Shown here one piece after another: positions 26,527 to 34,994 of a stretch of DNA of 64,000 nt. The stretch comes from SMWC01 sp045561055 (GTDB lineage: Bacteria; Pseudomonadota; Gammaproteobacteria; Steroidobacterales; Rariloculaceae): the NCBI GenBank assembly GCA_045561055.1, contig JBJKYL010000017.1, positions 310,001 through 374,000 of the forward strand, given 5' to 3'. Every line of letters begins with the position of its first letter. Positions within the stretch are counted from its first letter, which is position 1. The notes under the pieces are model-generated. The model saw only the letters and a list, made by a program, of their open reading frames with translations, made no database searches and had not been told where the DNA came from. The translations under genes were made by a program, and so were the position numbers.

Positions 26527-27546
26527 ATGCGTACACAGCTCCCCAAAGAGATCCTCCGTCTCGCTCGATGGTTCTGTCTGTTCACCGCCTATCTTGGCGT
26601 AATTAGCCTATCTCAAGCACAGACGATTCTCAGAGCCTCGCATCAATGGCCGGGCGGTACCGGAGATATCCGCGACGAAATGATCCAGCTAATTGCTCGC
26701 GAAGTCGCAGCAGCTGACGTCGATCTCGAAATTCGCGTTTATCCAGGACAGTCGCTATACAAGGCGGCAGATCAGTGGTCTGCAATTGTTCGTGGCCAAC
26801 TGGACCTAACAGCCCTTCCCTTAGATTACGCGAGTGGCCGGCACCCACAGTTCAATGCAACTCTGATGCCGGGCCTTGTAAAAAACCACGACCATGCACG
26901 ACGTCTAAACGACTCTGATTTTATGGATAGCATCCGTAAAATAGCTCAAGATCAGGGAGCAATCGTTATTGCGGATGCCTGGCTTGCCGGCGGATTCGCG
27001 TCAGCACAAAACTGTATCTTGGCACCGGAAGATATTAGTGGGCAAGTCACACGCGCTGCAGGGCCCGCTTTCGAGCGAATGCTGGCTGCAGCCGGTGGGT
27101 CAATAGCCTCCATGCCAAGTGCTGAGATTTATACCGCGATGCAAACAGGCGTATTAGACGCAGCTAACACAAGCTCTGCTAGCTTTATGTCCTATCGCAT
27201 CTATGAGCACACTGAATGCCTCACGGCCCCCGGTGACAACGCCTTGTGGTTCATGTACGAACCCGTACTTATCGCAAAACGACGTTGGGACCGACTAAAT
27301 GACGAACAGCGAACCGCGATTTTGAGCGCTGGGCAGGTAGCGGAAGATTACTTCTTTGAAGAGGCCAAGCAACTCGACATAACGATGGAAGATGTTTTTC
27401 GAGATGCTGGTGTTGAAGTCGTCCACATGAGCCAGGAGCATGCGGAGGCTTGGCGTAATATTGCTCTAGAAACGTCTTATAAAGCCTTCGCGGAAGATGT
27501 CCCAGGTGGTGGGCAGCTAATCGAACAAGCACTTGCCGTCGAGTGA
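26527..27546 (+). CDS. TRAP transporter substrate-binding protein (DctP family)
   Basis: A 339-residue periplasmic binding protein. A signal peptide ends at SQAQ; the mature part starts TILRASHQWPGG, with VYPGQSLYKAADQW and QVTRAAGPAFERML (the Arg near residue 177 is the usual carboxylate ligand). A PSAEIYTAMQTGVLDAAN block is the DctP hallmark. It delivers a carboxylate-type solute to the DctQM permease encoded immediately downstream; its stop overlaps the dctQ start (GTGA). The ligand is unknown. Confidence 0.92.
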   Translation: MRTQLPKEILRLARWFCLFTAYLGVISLSQAQTILRASHQWPGGTGDIRDEMIQLIAREVAAADVDLEIRVYPGQSLYKAADQWSAIVRGQLDLTALPLDYASGRHPQFNATLMPGLVKNHDHARRLNDSDFMDSIRKIAQDQGAIVIADAWLAGGFASAQNCILAPEDISGQVTRAAGPAFERMLAAAGGSIASMPSAEIYTAMQTGVLDAANTSSASFMSYRIYEHTECLTAPGDNALWFMYEPVLIAKRRWDRLNDEQRTAILSAGQVAEDYFFEEAKQLDITMEDVFRDAGVEVVHMSQEHAEAWRNIALETSYKAFAEDVPGGGQLIEQALAVE

Positions 27547-28082
27547 TCCAGAGAACCCTTACTGATAACGTTGTAAACGCGGTACACACACTGTCGCGCG
27601 CCTGTGGAACACTGGCGGCCCTGTGTCTGGCTAGTGCCTGCGTCGTTGTCTGTCAAATGGTAGTGGTTCGCTACATACTCGGTAGCTCAACGATCTGGCA
27701 AAACGAATTTGTCACTTTCGCGGTCGTTGCTGCAACGCTGTTTGGTAGCCCTTATGTGTTGCTCACTAAAGGTCACGTTAACGTTGACCTTTTACCCCAC
27801 TACCTCGGACCCTCGGCAAAGCGATGGCTAGCGTTATTCGCATCCTCACTCGGTTTTCTTGCGTGCGCGACACTGTTCTGGACAGGCTGGCAGTATTTCC
27901 ATGAGGCCTGGGCAGCCGGTTGGGTAACCCCATCCCTCTGGGGGCCACCCTTATGGATCCCCCTGTTGCCACTACCCATTGGCCTTGGACTCCTTACGTT
28001 ACAGTACGCGGTCGATATATTCTGCCTCGCGACACACCGAGAGATGCCCTTTGCCCCCTCCCCTGAAGCGGGTGATCTATGA
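27543..28082 (+). CDS. TRAP transporter small permease (DctQ family)
   Basis: A 179-residue protein with four membrane helices and the DctQ landmark IWQNEFVTFAVVAATLFGSPYVL near residue 53, followed by GHVNVDLLPHYL. It forms the membrane complex with DctM. The GTG start overlaps the dctP stop and the stop overlaps the dctM start, so all three are translationally coupled. Confidence 0.92.
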   Translation: MIQRTLTDNVVNAVHTLSRACGTLAALCLASACVVVCQMVVVRYILGSSTIWQNEFVTFAVVAATLFGSPYVLLTKGHVNVDLLPHYLGPSAKRWLALFASSLGFLACATLFWTGWQYFHEAWAAGWVTPSLWGPPLWIPLLPLPIGLGLLTLQYAVDIFCLATHREMPFAPSPEAGDL

Positions 28083-29395
28083 GCCCGCTTACTATTGGTG
28101 CATTAATCAGTGTTACCACAATTTTGGTTTTGGCGACGGGCATACCGGTCGCATTTGGGCTCGCTATCGTGGCAATGGCTTTTCTGGTGATATTCGACGG
28201 TTTTTTCAGCCTTGGCTTCGTTGGCGAGCTATTCTTCTCTGGGCTCGCGGATTTCACATTAGTTTCTATTCCAATGTTTATCGCAATGGGTGCTGCCGTT
28301 GCCTCTTCCCCGGCCGGTGGCGATCTCTACGGCGCCCTCGACCGATGGCTGAATCGTATACCCGCTGGTCTCGCTATATCGAATCTCGGTGCCTGCTCTA
28401 TCTTTGCCGCGCTGAGCGGATCGTCACCGGCAACTTGCGCCGCCATCGGTAAGATGGGCATTCCAGAAATGCGCAAACGGGGTTATCCCGACGGTCTTGC
28501 TACGGGTTCAATTGCTGCAGGCGGAACTCTCGGAATTTTAATACCACCAAGCGTCACGATGATCGTCTACGGAATCTCGACGGGAACATCAATAGGTCGC
28601 CTTTTTATTGCTGGTGTTATCCCAGGTTTGATGTTGACATTAATGTTCATCGCTTGGTCTGTGTTTTATGCCTCAAGCAATAGCTCGGGCATGACCCGCG
28701 GCAGCCGAACTTATAACCTCCGTGAGAAACTGGAACTTGCTCCACGCGTTCTACCGTTTTTGCTACTGATCGGGGGGATTCTTTATGTGCTTTACGGCGG
28801 TGTAGCAACACCTTCAGAAGCAGCAGGCGTCGGTGCGATGATGTGTTTTGTGCTGATTGCGGTTATTTATAAAGTGTGGCAGCCGAAGAAAATATGGGGG
28901 ATTTTGAAGAGTAGTACACGTGAGAGCGTTATGGTGATGATGATCATCGGTGCGGCGGCAATATTTAGCTACACGCTCTCGAGTCTCTTTATTACTCAAT
29001 CTATTGCAGAGTGGATAGCTGCTCTTGAAGTGAATCGCTGGATTTTACTCGGCGCAATTAACGTCTTTTTACTCATTGCAGGATTCTTTTTGCCCCCTGT
29101 TGCTGTCATTGTTATGACTGCACCGATTTTGCTCCCACTGATTACACAAGCCGGCTTCGATCCATATTGGTTCGCTGTCATTCTTACGATCAATATGGAG
29201 ATCGGTTTAATCACTCCACCAGTAGGGTTAAATCTTTACGTTATAAATGGTATTGCACCTGACGTAGGCCTTCCAAAAATTTTGGCCGGTGCCCTCCCCT
29301 TTGTATTTATTATGATCTTAGGCATTTTTCTATTATGTGTTTTTCCAGAAATTGTCACCTGGCTACCAGACCTTTTAATGGGGCCGGGCACATAA
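28079..29395 (+). CDS. TRAP transporter large permease (DctM family)
   Basis: A 438-residue polytopic permease of the usual length, with about 12 segments. Family markers include GVSIPMF-like VSIPMFIAMGA, the ALSGSSPATCAAIGKMGIPEM stretch around the sodium/substrate site, the IAAGGTLGILIPPSVTMIVYG motif, and NMEIGLITPPVGLNLYVI near the C-terminus. It performs Na+-coupled uptake with DctP and DctQ. It overlaps dctQ by four bases (ATGA). Confidence 0.94.
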   Translation: MSPLTIGALISVTTILVLATGIPVAFGLAIVAMAFLVIFDGFFSLGFVGELFFSGLADFTLVSIPMFIAMGAAVASSPAGGDLYGALDRWLNRIPAGLAISNLGACSIFAALSGSSPATCAAIGKMGIPEMRKRGYPDGLATGSIAAGGTLGILIPPSVTMIVYGISTGTSIGRLFIAGVIPGLMLTLMFIAWSVFYASSNSSGMTRGSRTYNLREKLELAPRVLPFLLLIGGILYVLYGGVATPSEAAGVGAMMCFVLIAVIYKVWQPKKIWGILKSSTRESVMVMMIIGAAAIFSYTLSSLFITQSIAEWIAALEVNRWILLGAINVFLLIAGFFLPPVAVIVMTAPILLPLITQAGFDPYWFAVILTINMEIGLITPPVGLNLYVINGIAPDVGLPKILAGALPFVFIMILGIFLLCVFPEIVTWLPDLLMGPGT

Positions 29396-29450
29396 ACAAA
29401 ACATAGGCAAGATAATTTATGCAAACAATAGGTGCTAGAATAGGTGTCCT

Positions 29451-30095
29451 ATGAATGACAACTCACCAATATCGGCGACAGAACCGACCTCTGCGAGACG
29501 TTTGATAATCGGATCAATAACTGCTGCCGTGGTTGCAGTTCTTCTACTTTTAACGGTGGTCCTACCAGCGCAATATGGTATAGATCCGACAGGAATTGGT
29601 CGACTCACTGGGATCACTTCATTGAGCAATGCAGGTAGCCAAACTTTTGAGATCACGGACATCATCGGTGGCAACGAAGTTATCCGAACGGTCGAAATTC
29701 CAGATGCCGGTGAACCGACACCTTTACCCAACCCCGCGGTTTTTCAGCAAGGAGATGGACCACCCCGGAGCGAAACGCTCGAAATTTCGATCGGTGCGTT
29801 TGAAGAAACGGAGGTGAAAGCTGTTTTGAACGAAGGTAAGATGATTGTCTTCTCGTGGGAAGTTAGCCAAGGTGATATTTATTCCGACTACCATGGACAT
29901 GACCCGTCGCTCGGGAGCGAATTTTGGGTACGATATCGCGAACAAATGGAAGGTTCTAACGGCGAAGGGTCGCTAGTTGCACCGTTCGGTGGTGAACACG
30001 GTTGGTATTGGCTTAATTACAACGAGTTCCCAGTCGTCGTGACGTTAAAGGTGACCGGCTATTTCGAGAATCTTGTCGACTACGGTATTTTCTGA
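29451..30095 (+). CDS. single-span anchored periplasmic protein, HupE-associated type
   Basis: A 214-residue protein with one N-terminal membrane helix (residues 18-40), then PAQYGIDPTGIGRLTG, and a soluble domain with EVKAVLNEGKMIVFSWEVS, IYSDYHGHDP and APFGGEHGWYWLNYNEFPV. These blocks match a conserved family annotated only as transmembrane anchor proteins, often encoded beside HupE-type metal transporters; here hupE lies just across the TRAP operon. His/Asp/Glu-rich loops (DYHGHD, GGEHGW) could bind a metal. Its stop codon abuts the start of the next gene with no spacer, suggesting an operon with the glyoxalase-like enzyme. Confidence 0.7.
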   Translation: MNDNSPISATEPTSARRLIIGSITAAVVAVLLLLTVVLPAQYGIDPTGIGRLTGITSLSNAGSQTFEITDIIGGNEVIRTVEIPDAGEPTPLPNPAVFQQGDGPPRSETLEISIGAFEETEVKAVLNEGKMIVFSWEVSQGDIYSDYHGHDPSLGSEFWVRYREQMEGSNGEGSLVAPFGGEHGWYWLNYNEFPVVVTLKVTGYFENLVDYGIF

Positions 30096-30887
30096 ATGAT
30101 TGTCGAACAAATTTGGACCAACAATGCCTATCGAAACTTTAATTACCTGATAGCGTGCGAGGAGACAGGAGAAACGCTTGCTGTCGATCCATTAGACCAT
30201 GAAAAATGTTTATCCGCCGCGAAGGACCGCGGTTGGGAAATCACCCAAATCGTTAATACACACGAGCATGAAGATCATACCGGCGGCAACTCAGCTATGA
30301 TCGCTGCGACGGGCGCCAAATTATTAGCGCACGCGAACGCAACAAATAAAATTCCGGGTATAGACTTTGGTCTATCTGCCGGGGACATCATCAAGGTCGG
30401 CAAACGGATCGAACTCGAGGCACTAGACACGCCGGGCCATACAATGAGCCACGTCTGCTTACTTTCCCACTCTGATAATCCCGGGCTCTTCTGCGGTGAT
30501 ACCCTCTTTAATGCTGGCGCTGGTAATTGTCATAACGGGGGGCACCCAAACGAGCTCTATGAGACATTCGCTGCACAACTCGAAAAGCTTAGTGATACAA
30601 CGCAGATCTACCCAGGACACGACTACATTGTAAATAATCTCGAGTTCACACTAGATCGCGAGCCTGACAATACTCAGGCACAGCAGTTGTTAAATACCAT
30701 TAAGGATCAAGATCCGAATGAGGCACTGATAACAACCCTCAGCCTCGAAAAAACGGTTAACACCTTCTTTCGGCTGCAGAATCCAGTCGTAATAGAGCAG
30801 CTTCGGGCATCATTTCCTGATATTCCGGACGTTCCCGACGCCCGAACTGTTTTCCTTAAATTACGTGAGCTTCGGAATAGCTGGTAG
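30096..30887 (+). CDS. gloB: hydroxyacylglutathione hydrolase-like enzyme (glyoxalase II)
   Basis: A 263-residue metallo-beta-lactamase-fold hydrolase. The dinuclear metal motif is NTHEHEDHTGGN near residue 58; further ligands are in DTPGHTMSHVC and FCGDTLFNAGAG, and the last in YPGHDYI. The C-terminal HAGH domain (NTFFRLQNPVVIEQLR) binds glutathione thioesters. It would hydrolyse S-lactoylglutathione or similar in the cytoplasm. Its start directly follows the stop of the anchored protein gene. Family assignment is good; substrate specificity inside the family is inferred. Confidence 0.88.
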   Translation: MIVEQIWTNNAYRNFNYLIACEETGETLAVDPLDHEKCLSAAKDRGWEITQIVNTHEHEDHTGGNSAMIAATGAKLLAHANATNKIPGIDFGLSAGDIIKVGKRIELEALDTPGHTMSHVCLLSHSDNPGLFCGDTLFNAGAGNCHNGGHPNELYETFAAQLEKLSDTTQIYPGHDYIVNNLEFTLDREPDNTQAQQLLNTIKDQDPNEALITTLSLEKTVNTFFRLQNPVVIEQLRASFPDIPDVPDARTVFLKLRELRNSW

Positions 30888-30958
30888 GTCTAGCGAAAAA
30901 AGGGCAAAGAATGGTAGGCTAGACATTCATTCTCGTCCTAGTCGAAAGGAGTAGCTCT

Positions 30959-31333
30959 ATGTGCTTTTTCGGTAAGACTTTGGCACTCACAATCGGTATT
31001 CTCACTGTAATGCTCTCCGGTACTGCAGTAGCTCACCACGGTTGGTCCTGGTACACAAATGGGGACTTCTCGCTGACCGGCGTAATCGCCGAGAAACATT
31101 TCGGTAATCCCCACGACCGTCTCACCATTGAGGCAGACGGCCAAATGTGGAATATCGTTCTCTCGACCCCAAGCCGTAGCCGGCGGGCAAACTTTGGCAA
31201 TAATAACGTCTCGGTCGGCGATGAGGTGACAGCATTCGGCCACCGCCATGCAGACGGCACCACATTAGAAATGAAAACCGAACGGCTTAAGGTAGGCGAA
31301 ATACTTTTCGACCTCTACCCGAACCGAAATTAA
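30959..31333 (+). CDS. DUF6152-type secreted protein
   Basis: A 124-residue exported protein. A signal peptide ends at AVAHHG; the mature part starts with the His-His-Gly-Trp typical of the DUF6152 group, then FSLTGVIAEKHFGNPHDRLTIEADGQ, in which the Asn-Pro-His block is characteristic, and an OB-like end (VGDEVTAFGHRH). Function of the family is unknown; the N-terminal histidines suggest metal binding. AAAGGAG precedes the ATG by nine bases. It is a separate transcription unit after the glyoxalase-like gene. Confidence 0.75.
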   Translation: MCFFGKTLALTIGILTVMLSGTAVAHHGWSWYTNGDFSLTGVIAEKHFGNPHDRLTIEADGQMWNIVLSTPSRSRRANFGNNNVSVGDEVTAFGHRHADGTTLEMKTERLKVGEILFDLYPNRN

Positions 31334-31456
31334 CCGGCTCTAATGAACCTCTCGCTCGGACCCAGGATTCCAATGGGTTTCTGCCCGTACCGGGCTGTTC
31401 TTCCTATCGTTTCATGAGTGGCTAGTTCTAGATAGTATCTGGGGGTACCAATCTAT

Positions 31457-32869
31457 ATGAGGATACTCGTGTCACTATCGGAGACACTAAGGAATCAATG
31501 TAGCCTAATTGTTAACGTTACCTGCTGCTCTATTGTCTCACTATCCATGTGTACCGCAATAAGCCAGGAGTCTTCTGACTACGCCTTCACCCACGTTAAC
31601 GTCCTTACAATGGATTCCGCCGACGTGTTGTTGGACCAGACTGTTGTAATCTCTGGAGAGAAAATAGTAGCAATCGGTGCAACCGAGAGTGTCCCGGTTC
31701 CCCATAACGCCCTTATTATTGATGCCCCTGGCCGCTATCTCATGCCCGGATTGGCTGAGATGCATGGACACGTTCCTGGAAATGATGACCAGCAATACCT
31801 GAAAGACGTACTTTTTCTCTATATAGCTAATGGCGTTACAACCGTTCGCGGTATGCAGGGTGAGCCTAGCCACCTTGAGCTGCGGGCACAACTAGCAAAC
31901 CACGAAATATTGGGACCGCGTTTTATTACATCCGGACCCGGACTTCGTGGTAGCTCGCTCGCCGGCCCCGATGATGCAAGACAAACGGTACTAGCCCAGG
32001 CGAGCGCCGGTTACGACTTCATTAAGCTCCTTCCCGGCCTATCCCAATCTGAGTTTAATGCGGTCGTAATAGCGGCAAATGAAGTAGATATTTCTATTGC
32101 TGGCCACGTATCAGTAGACGTGGGCGTCAGCGGAGCCTTGGACGCGGGGCAAGCTACGATCGATCATCTTGATGGCTACATCCAATATCTGTTACCCCCC
32201 GAAATAGACCACTCGAAAATTCCCGCAGGTTATTACGGCGTCAACTTACTGGATCTCGTGGATGAAAATCGAATTACTCAGGCTGCTATTGACACTAGGA
32301 AAGCCGGTGTTTCTATAGTACCCACGCAAGCTTTAATCGAACACACCGCAACACCGAGCCCCACGGCGCAGGAGCGAGCTGCTCTTCCTGAAATGGCGTA
32401 TATGCCACCAGAAATCATACAGCGCTGGGTTGAATCTAAAGAACGTAACATTGGGAGAATGCCCGATGTTCCTGAGGCCGCTAGTCACCTGCAAAACATC
32501 CGTAAGCGATTAATAAAAGCAATGCACGATGAGGGTGTCAACCTATTGCTCGGCTCCGATGCCCCACAAACATTTAACGTACCGGGGATATCTCTCCATC
32601 AAGAGCTTAAACTGATAATTGAGGCAGGACTTTCCCCCTACGAAGCATTGCTCACTGGAACAGCTGCGCCGGCAGAGTTTTTTGATCTAGATGACGAGTT
32701 CGGAAGAATTCGCACTGGTCTTGCTGCGGACTTGATACTCGTGGAAAACAATCCGTTGGAGAATATCGACGCTGGAAACTACCCGCTTGGCGTGATGGTT
32801 AGAGGTATTTGGCTAGATCGCGCAACACTAGACGATGGGCTCGCGACAATCGCGGCTCGGCATCGTTAA
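31457..32869 (+). CDS. secreted metal-dependent amidohydrolase
   Basis: A 470-residue amidohydrolase-superfamily protein with an N-terminal signal-type sequence (cysteine-rich hydrophobic segment, residues 15-35). The metal motif is LAEMHGHV near residue 100; a candidate carbamylated Lys lies in DFIKLLPGL, later ligands in IAGHVS and IDHLDGY, and the final Asp in LLLGSDAPQ near residue 370. The C-terminal beta domain closes with GRIRTGLAADLILVENNPLENI. Such proteins hydrolyse imides, dipeptides or esters; related periplasmic members act as imidazolonepropionase-like or prolidase-like enzymes. No substrate is assigned. Confidence 0.82.
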   Translation: MRILVSLSETLRNQCSLIVNVTCCSIVSLSMCTAISQESSDYAFTHVNVLTMDSADVLLDQTVVISGEKIVAIGATESVPVPHNALIIDAPGRYLMPGLAEMHGHVPGNDDQQYLKDVLFLYIANGVTTVRGMQGEPSHLELRAQLANHEILGPRFITSGPGLRGSSLAGPDDARQTVLAQASAGYDFIKLLPGLSQSEFNAVVIAANEVDISIAGHVSVDVGVSGALDAGQATIDHLDGYIQYLLPPEIDHSKIPAGYYGVNLLDLVDENRITQAAIDTRKAGVSIVPTQALIEHTATPSPTAQERAALPEMAYMPPEIIQRWVESKERNIGRMPDVPEAASHLQNIRKRLIKAMHDEGVNLLLGSDAPQTFNVPGISLHQELKLIIEAGLSPYEALLTGTAAPAEFFDLDDEFGRIRTGLAADLILVENNPLENIDAGNYPLGVMVRGIWLDRATLDDGLATIAARHR

Positions 32870-32940
32870 TGAGAAACGTTAAATATATGCCGGGCGTAAG
32901 GAAGCGTTCCTCATGGTACCAGCTAAATTAAAAAACCCGC

Positions 32941-33378
32941 ATGTGGACACAAACTCGAATATGGATCGCTGCTACGGCCATCGCTATCGGGTCAATAGCG
33001 CTTCTGCTTATTTCAGTCGGAGTATTCCTAGACTTACCGCGAGTTGTCGAGAAAACACTCGTCGAGCCCGATAAATCATATTCTCCAACAAGTGAAACAT
33101 GTACATTTCGCGTGTCTGGAACCGTGAAGAATAGTGACGGTCAGCCAATCGCATCGGCTATCATCGAACTCAAAGAAGATGGTCCATTTGCTACAAACGG
33201 CCGCACCGCCACTACGAATTATGCTGGACGTTTTCTCTACACAGAATCGGGTTATGGTACCTGCTTTATGGAGGATCTTTTTCCGACCGTTCTAAGTCAA
33301 GGTCACCTGCCTTGGTCAAGAGATACGGCAGCAACAAACAATGAGGCTTTTGAAATCGTGCTTTCGCTTCCCTACTAA
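32941..33378 (+). CDS. membrane-anchored protein with carboxypeptidase-regulatory/dioxygenase-like beta domain
   Basis: A 145-residue protein with one N-terminal membrane helix (residues 7-28) and a periplasmic beta-sandwich: TFRVSGTVKNSDGQPIASAIIEL followed by TTNYAGRFLYTESGYGTCF. The DGxPIxxAxIE...TxxxGRF pattern is that of CarboxypepD_reg-like and intradiol dioxygenase-like Ig-type folds. Two Cys could form a disulfide. The start is ATG 32941 with a poor ribosome site. It lies 71 bases after the amidohydrolase gene. Domain recognition is moderate; no enzymatic role is evident. Confidence 0.55.
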   Translation: MWTQTRIWIAATAIAIGSIALLLISVGVFLDLPRVVEKTLVEPDKSYSPTSETCTFRVSGTVKNSDGQPIASAIIELKEDGPFATNGRTATTNYAGRFLYTESGYGTCFMEDLFPTVLSQGHLPWSRDTAATNNEAFEIVLSLPY

Positions 33379-33433
33379 TTTCTAGCGTTAGCATCACCTA
33401 ACCAATCAGTACGTAATCTAGATAAGGAGAAAA

Positions 33434-34717
33434 ATGATGTCAAAAACAAGCGTTTTTCGGTACCCACAGCTCTGTTTATGGGCACTACTCTCTTCCGCGT
33501 TTTCTCACTCAGCAGAACTCACAGAGCAGATATATGACCGTAGCGTCTATTTTTCTAATCTAGACACTGATAACAACGAATTTTTAGCAAAGGGTGAATA
33601 TAACGGCACACCACAACTGTTCGAGGCGATGGATAATAATAGCGACGGTCTAATCAGCAAGGACGAAGCAAAATATATGATTACGTTTGCTGATATTCCC
33701 TCGGGTGGTTTTACAATGGGCACAGAAAGCACTACGCCTACTGTCGTCCCTCTTCGAAATGCCGGCCCGGAGCATACGGTTTCTGTTGACGGGTTTCAGA
33801 TGGCGCATACTGAAATCACGACCGCGCAGTATGCCCGTTTCCTAAACTCAGCCCTTAAAGAGGGAAAAATAACGGTTTCAAGAGCCAACTCTGGCCCCGC
33901 TCGTATCGTTTATCCACTTCCTATCTGGTCAGTTTATGGGGCGCCGGGAACTGAACATGAAGGAAAGCTATACAATGCCATTAGTCCGGTTTCCGGCCTA
34001 TCGCACATTAGGGCACAGGGGCACCCACACCTCATTCCTGAGCATCCACTAAACCAATCATGGATAACCTATATACCCGAGATCGAGCAGTTTACCGTTG
34101 CCTTAGGCTTCGAGGACTGGCCCGCAGCATTTATAAGATGGTACGGGGCGATGGCATTTGCCGACTACTACGGGCTATCACTTCCCACGGAGGCCGAATG
34201 GGAATATGTCGCCCGCGGCGGCATGCAATTTAGATTCGCTACAAGTGATGGAACGATTGGCTGCAGTGTCGCTAATTATCGGTGCTATAACGGGATGCAA
34301 AGACAAAATTATACGGGAGTCGATACACCTAACGAATATGTAGGTCATAGGGTTAACGTAGGTAGCTATCCCGCAAACCCTTTCGGAATATTCGATTTAG
34401 CGGGAAACGTATGGGAGTGGTGCCTTGACTGGTATGACGAGAACTTTTATCAAAACCTCGTAGACAATAAGATTGTCCGTAATCCTATCAACCTAACCGG
34501 AATCGAGCCACCAACCGGTATATTGGTAACGGGTCCAGCGGGCAGCAATGAAAACTCTCCTGATGCGCGCGTAACTCGAGGCGGCAGTTATCAATACCAT
34601 GAAACTACAACAGAAACAGCTTTCCGAAACGGTATGTACCCCTTCCGAGGAAATGATCATTGGGGATTTCGTGTTGTTATACGCTCATCATCGACCGTTT
34701 TTAATGGCAATGAATAA
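33434..34717 (+). CDS. FGE-sulfatase-fold (SUMF1-like) secreted protein with EF-hands
   Basis: A 427-residue protein with a signal peptide (cleaved near HSAE), two EF-hand-type calcium loops (DTDNNEFLAKGE and DNNSDGLISKDE, residues 40-85), then the formylglycine-generating-enzyme-like C-type lectin fold: PSGGFTMGTE near residue 95, LPTEAEWEYVARGG, DLAGNVWEWCLDWY near residue 320, RVTRGGSYQ and HWGFRVVIRS at the end. The active-site cysteine that follows the final GFR in true FGEs is replaced here, so oxidase activity is unlikely. Such proteins occur as sulfatase partners or adhesins/signalling proteins; no sulfatase is adjacent. AAGGAG precedes the first of two ATGs. Confidence 0.82.
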   Translation: MMSKTSVFRYPQLCLWALLSSAFSHSAELTEQIYDRSVYFSNLDTDNNEFLAKGEYNGTPQLFEAMDNNSDGLISKDEAKYMITFADIPSGGFTMGTESTTPTVVPLRNAGPEHTVSVDGFQMAHTEITTAQYARFLNSALKEGKITVSRANSGPARIVYPLPIWSVYGAPGTEHEGKLYNAISPVSGLSHIRAQGHPHLIPEHPLNQSWITYIPEIEQFTVALGFEDWPAAFIRWYGAMAFADYYGLSLPTEAEWEYVARGGMQFRFATSDGTIGCSVANYRCYNGMQRQNYTGVDTPNEYVGHRVNVGSYPANPFGIFDLAGNVWEWCLDWYDENFYQNLVDNKIVRNPINLTGIEPPTGILVTGPAGSNENSPDARVTRGGSYQYHETTTETAFRNGMYPFRGNDHWGFRVVIRSSSTVFNGNE

Positions 34718-34994
34718 CTACGTCTGCGATGATCCGCAGTAAAAGATTTTTATAAAGACTGAAACATCCGAATACGAAGACAATGGATATATAATTACTA
34801 ACGATATTAGTTATTTAAATACAATAACTAGAAAATAGTTTAGATAATAACATCTCATTATTGTTATAACCTTTCCTGAGTACTAAAAGTCACTAATATT
34901 GTATTGACAATCTAGAAGCCGAAATACCCTCCTAACGCTAGATAGAGACTTTCTGACCTTGTTATTCGAGCAGGCCCATACCATCTACTATTTT
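34718..34994. other. AT-rich intergenic region between convergent genes
   Basis: 277 bases, very AT-rich, with short repeats of AACTA/TAGTT type but no ORF, no recognisable terminator stem with T tract, and no RNA gene that I can see. Confidence 0.5.

Noticed and set aside
27979..28452. Plus-strand open frame of 157 codons overlapping dctQ and dctM
   Set aside because: A shifted frame within two well-conserved TRAP genes; Arg/Cys/Trp-rich nonsense composition.
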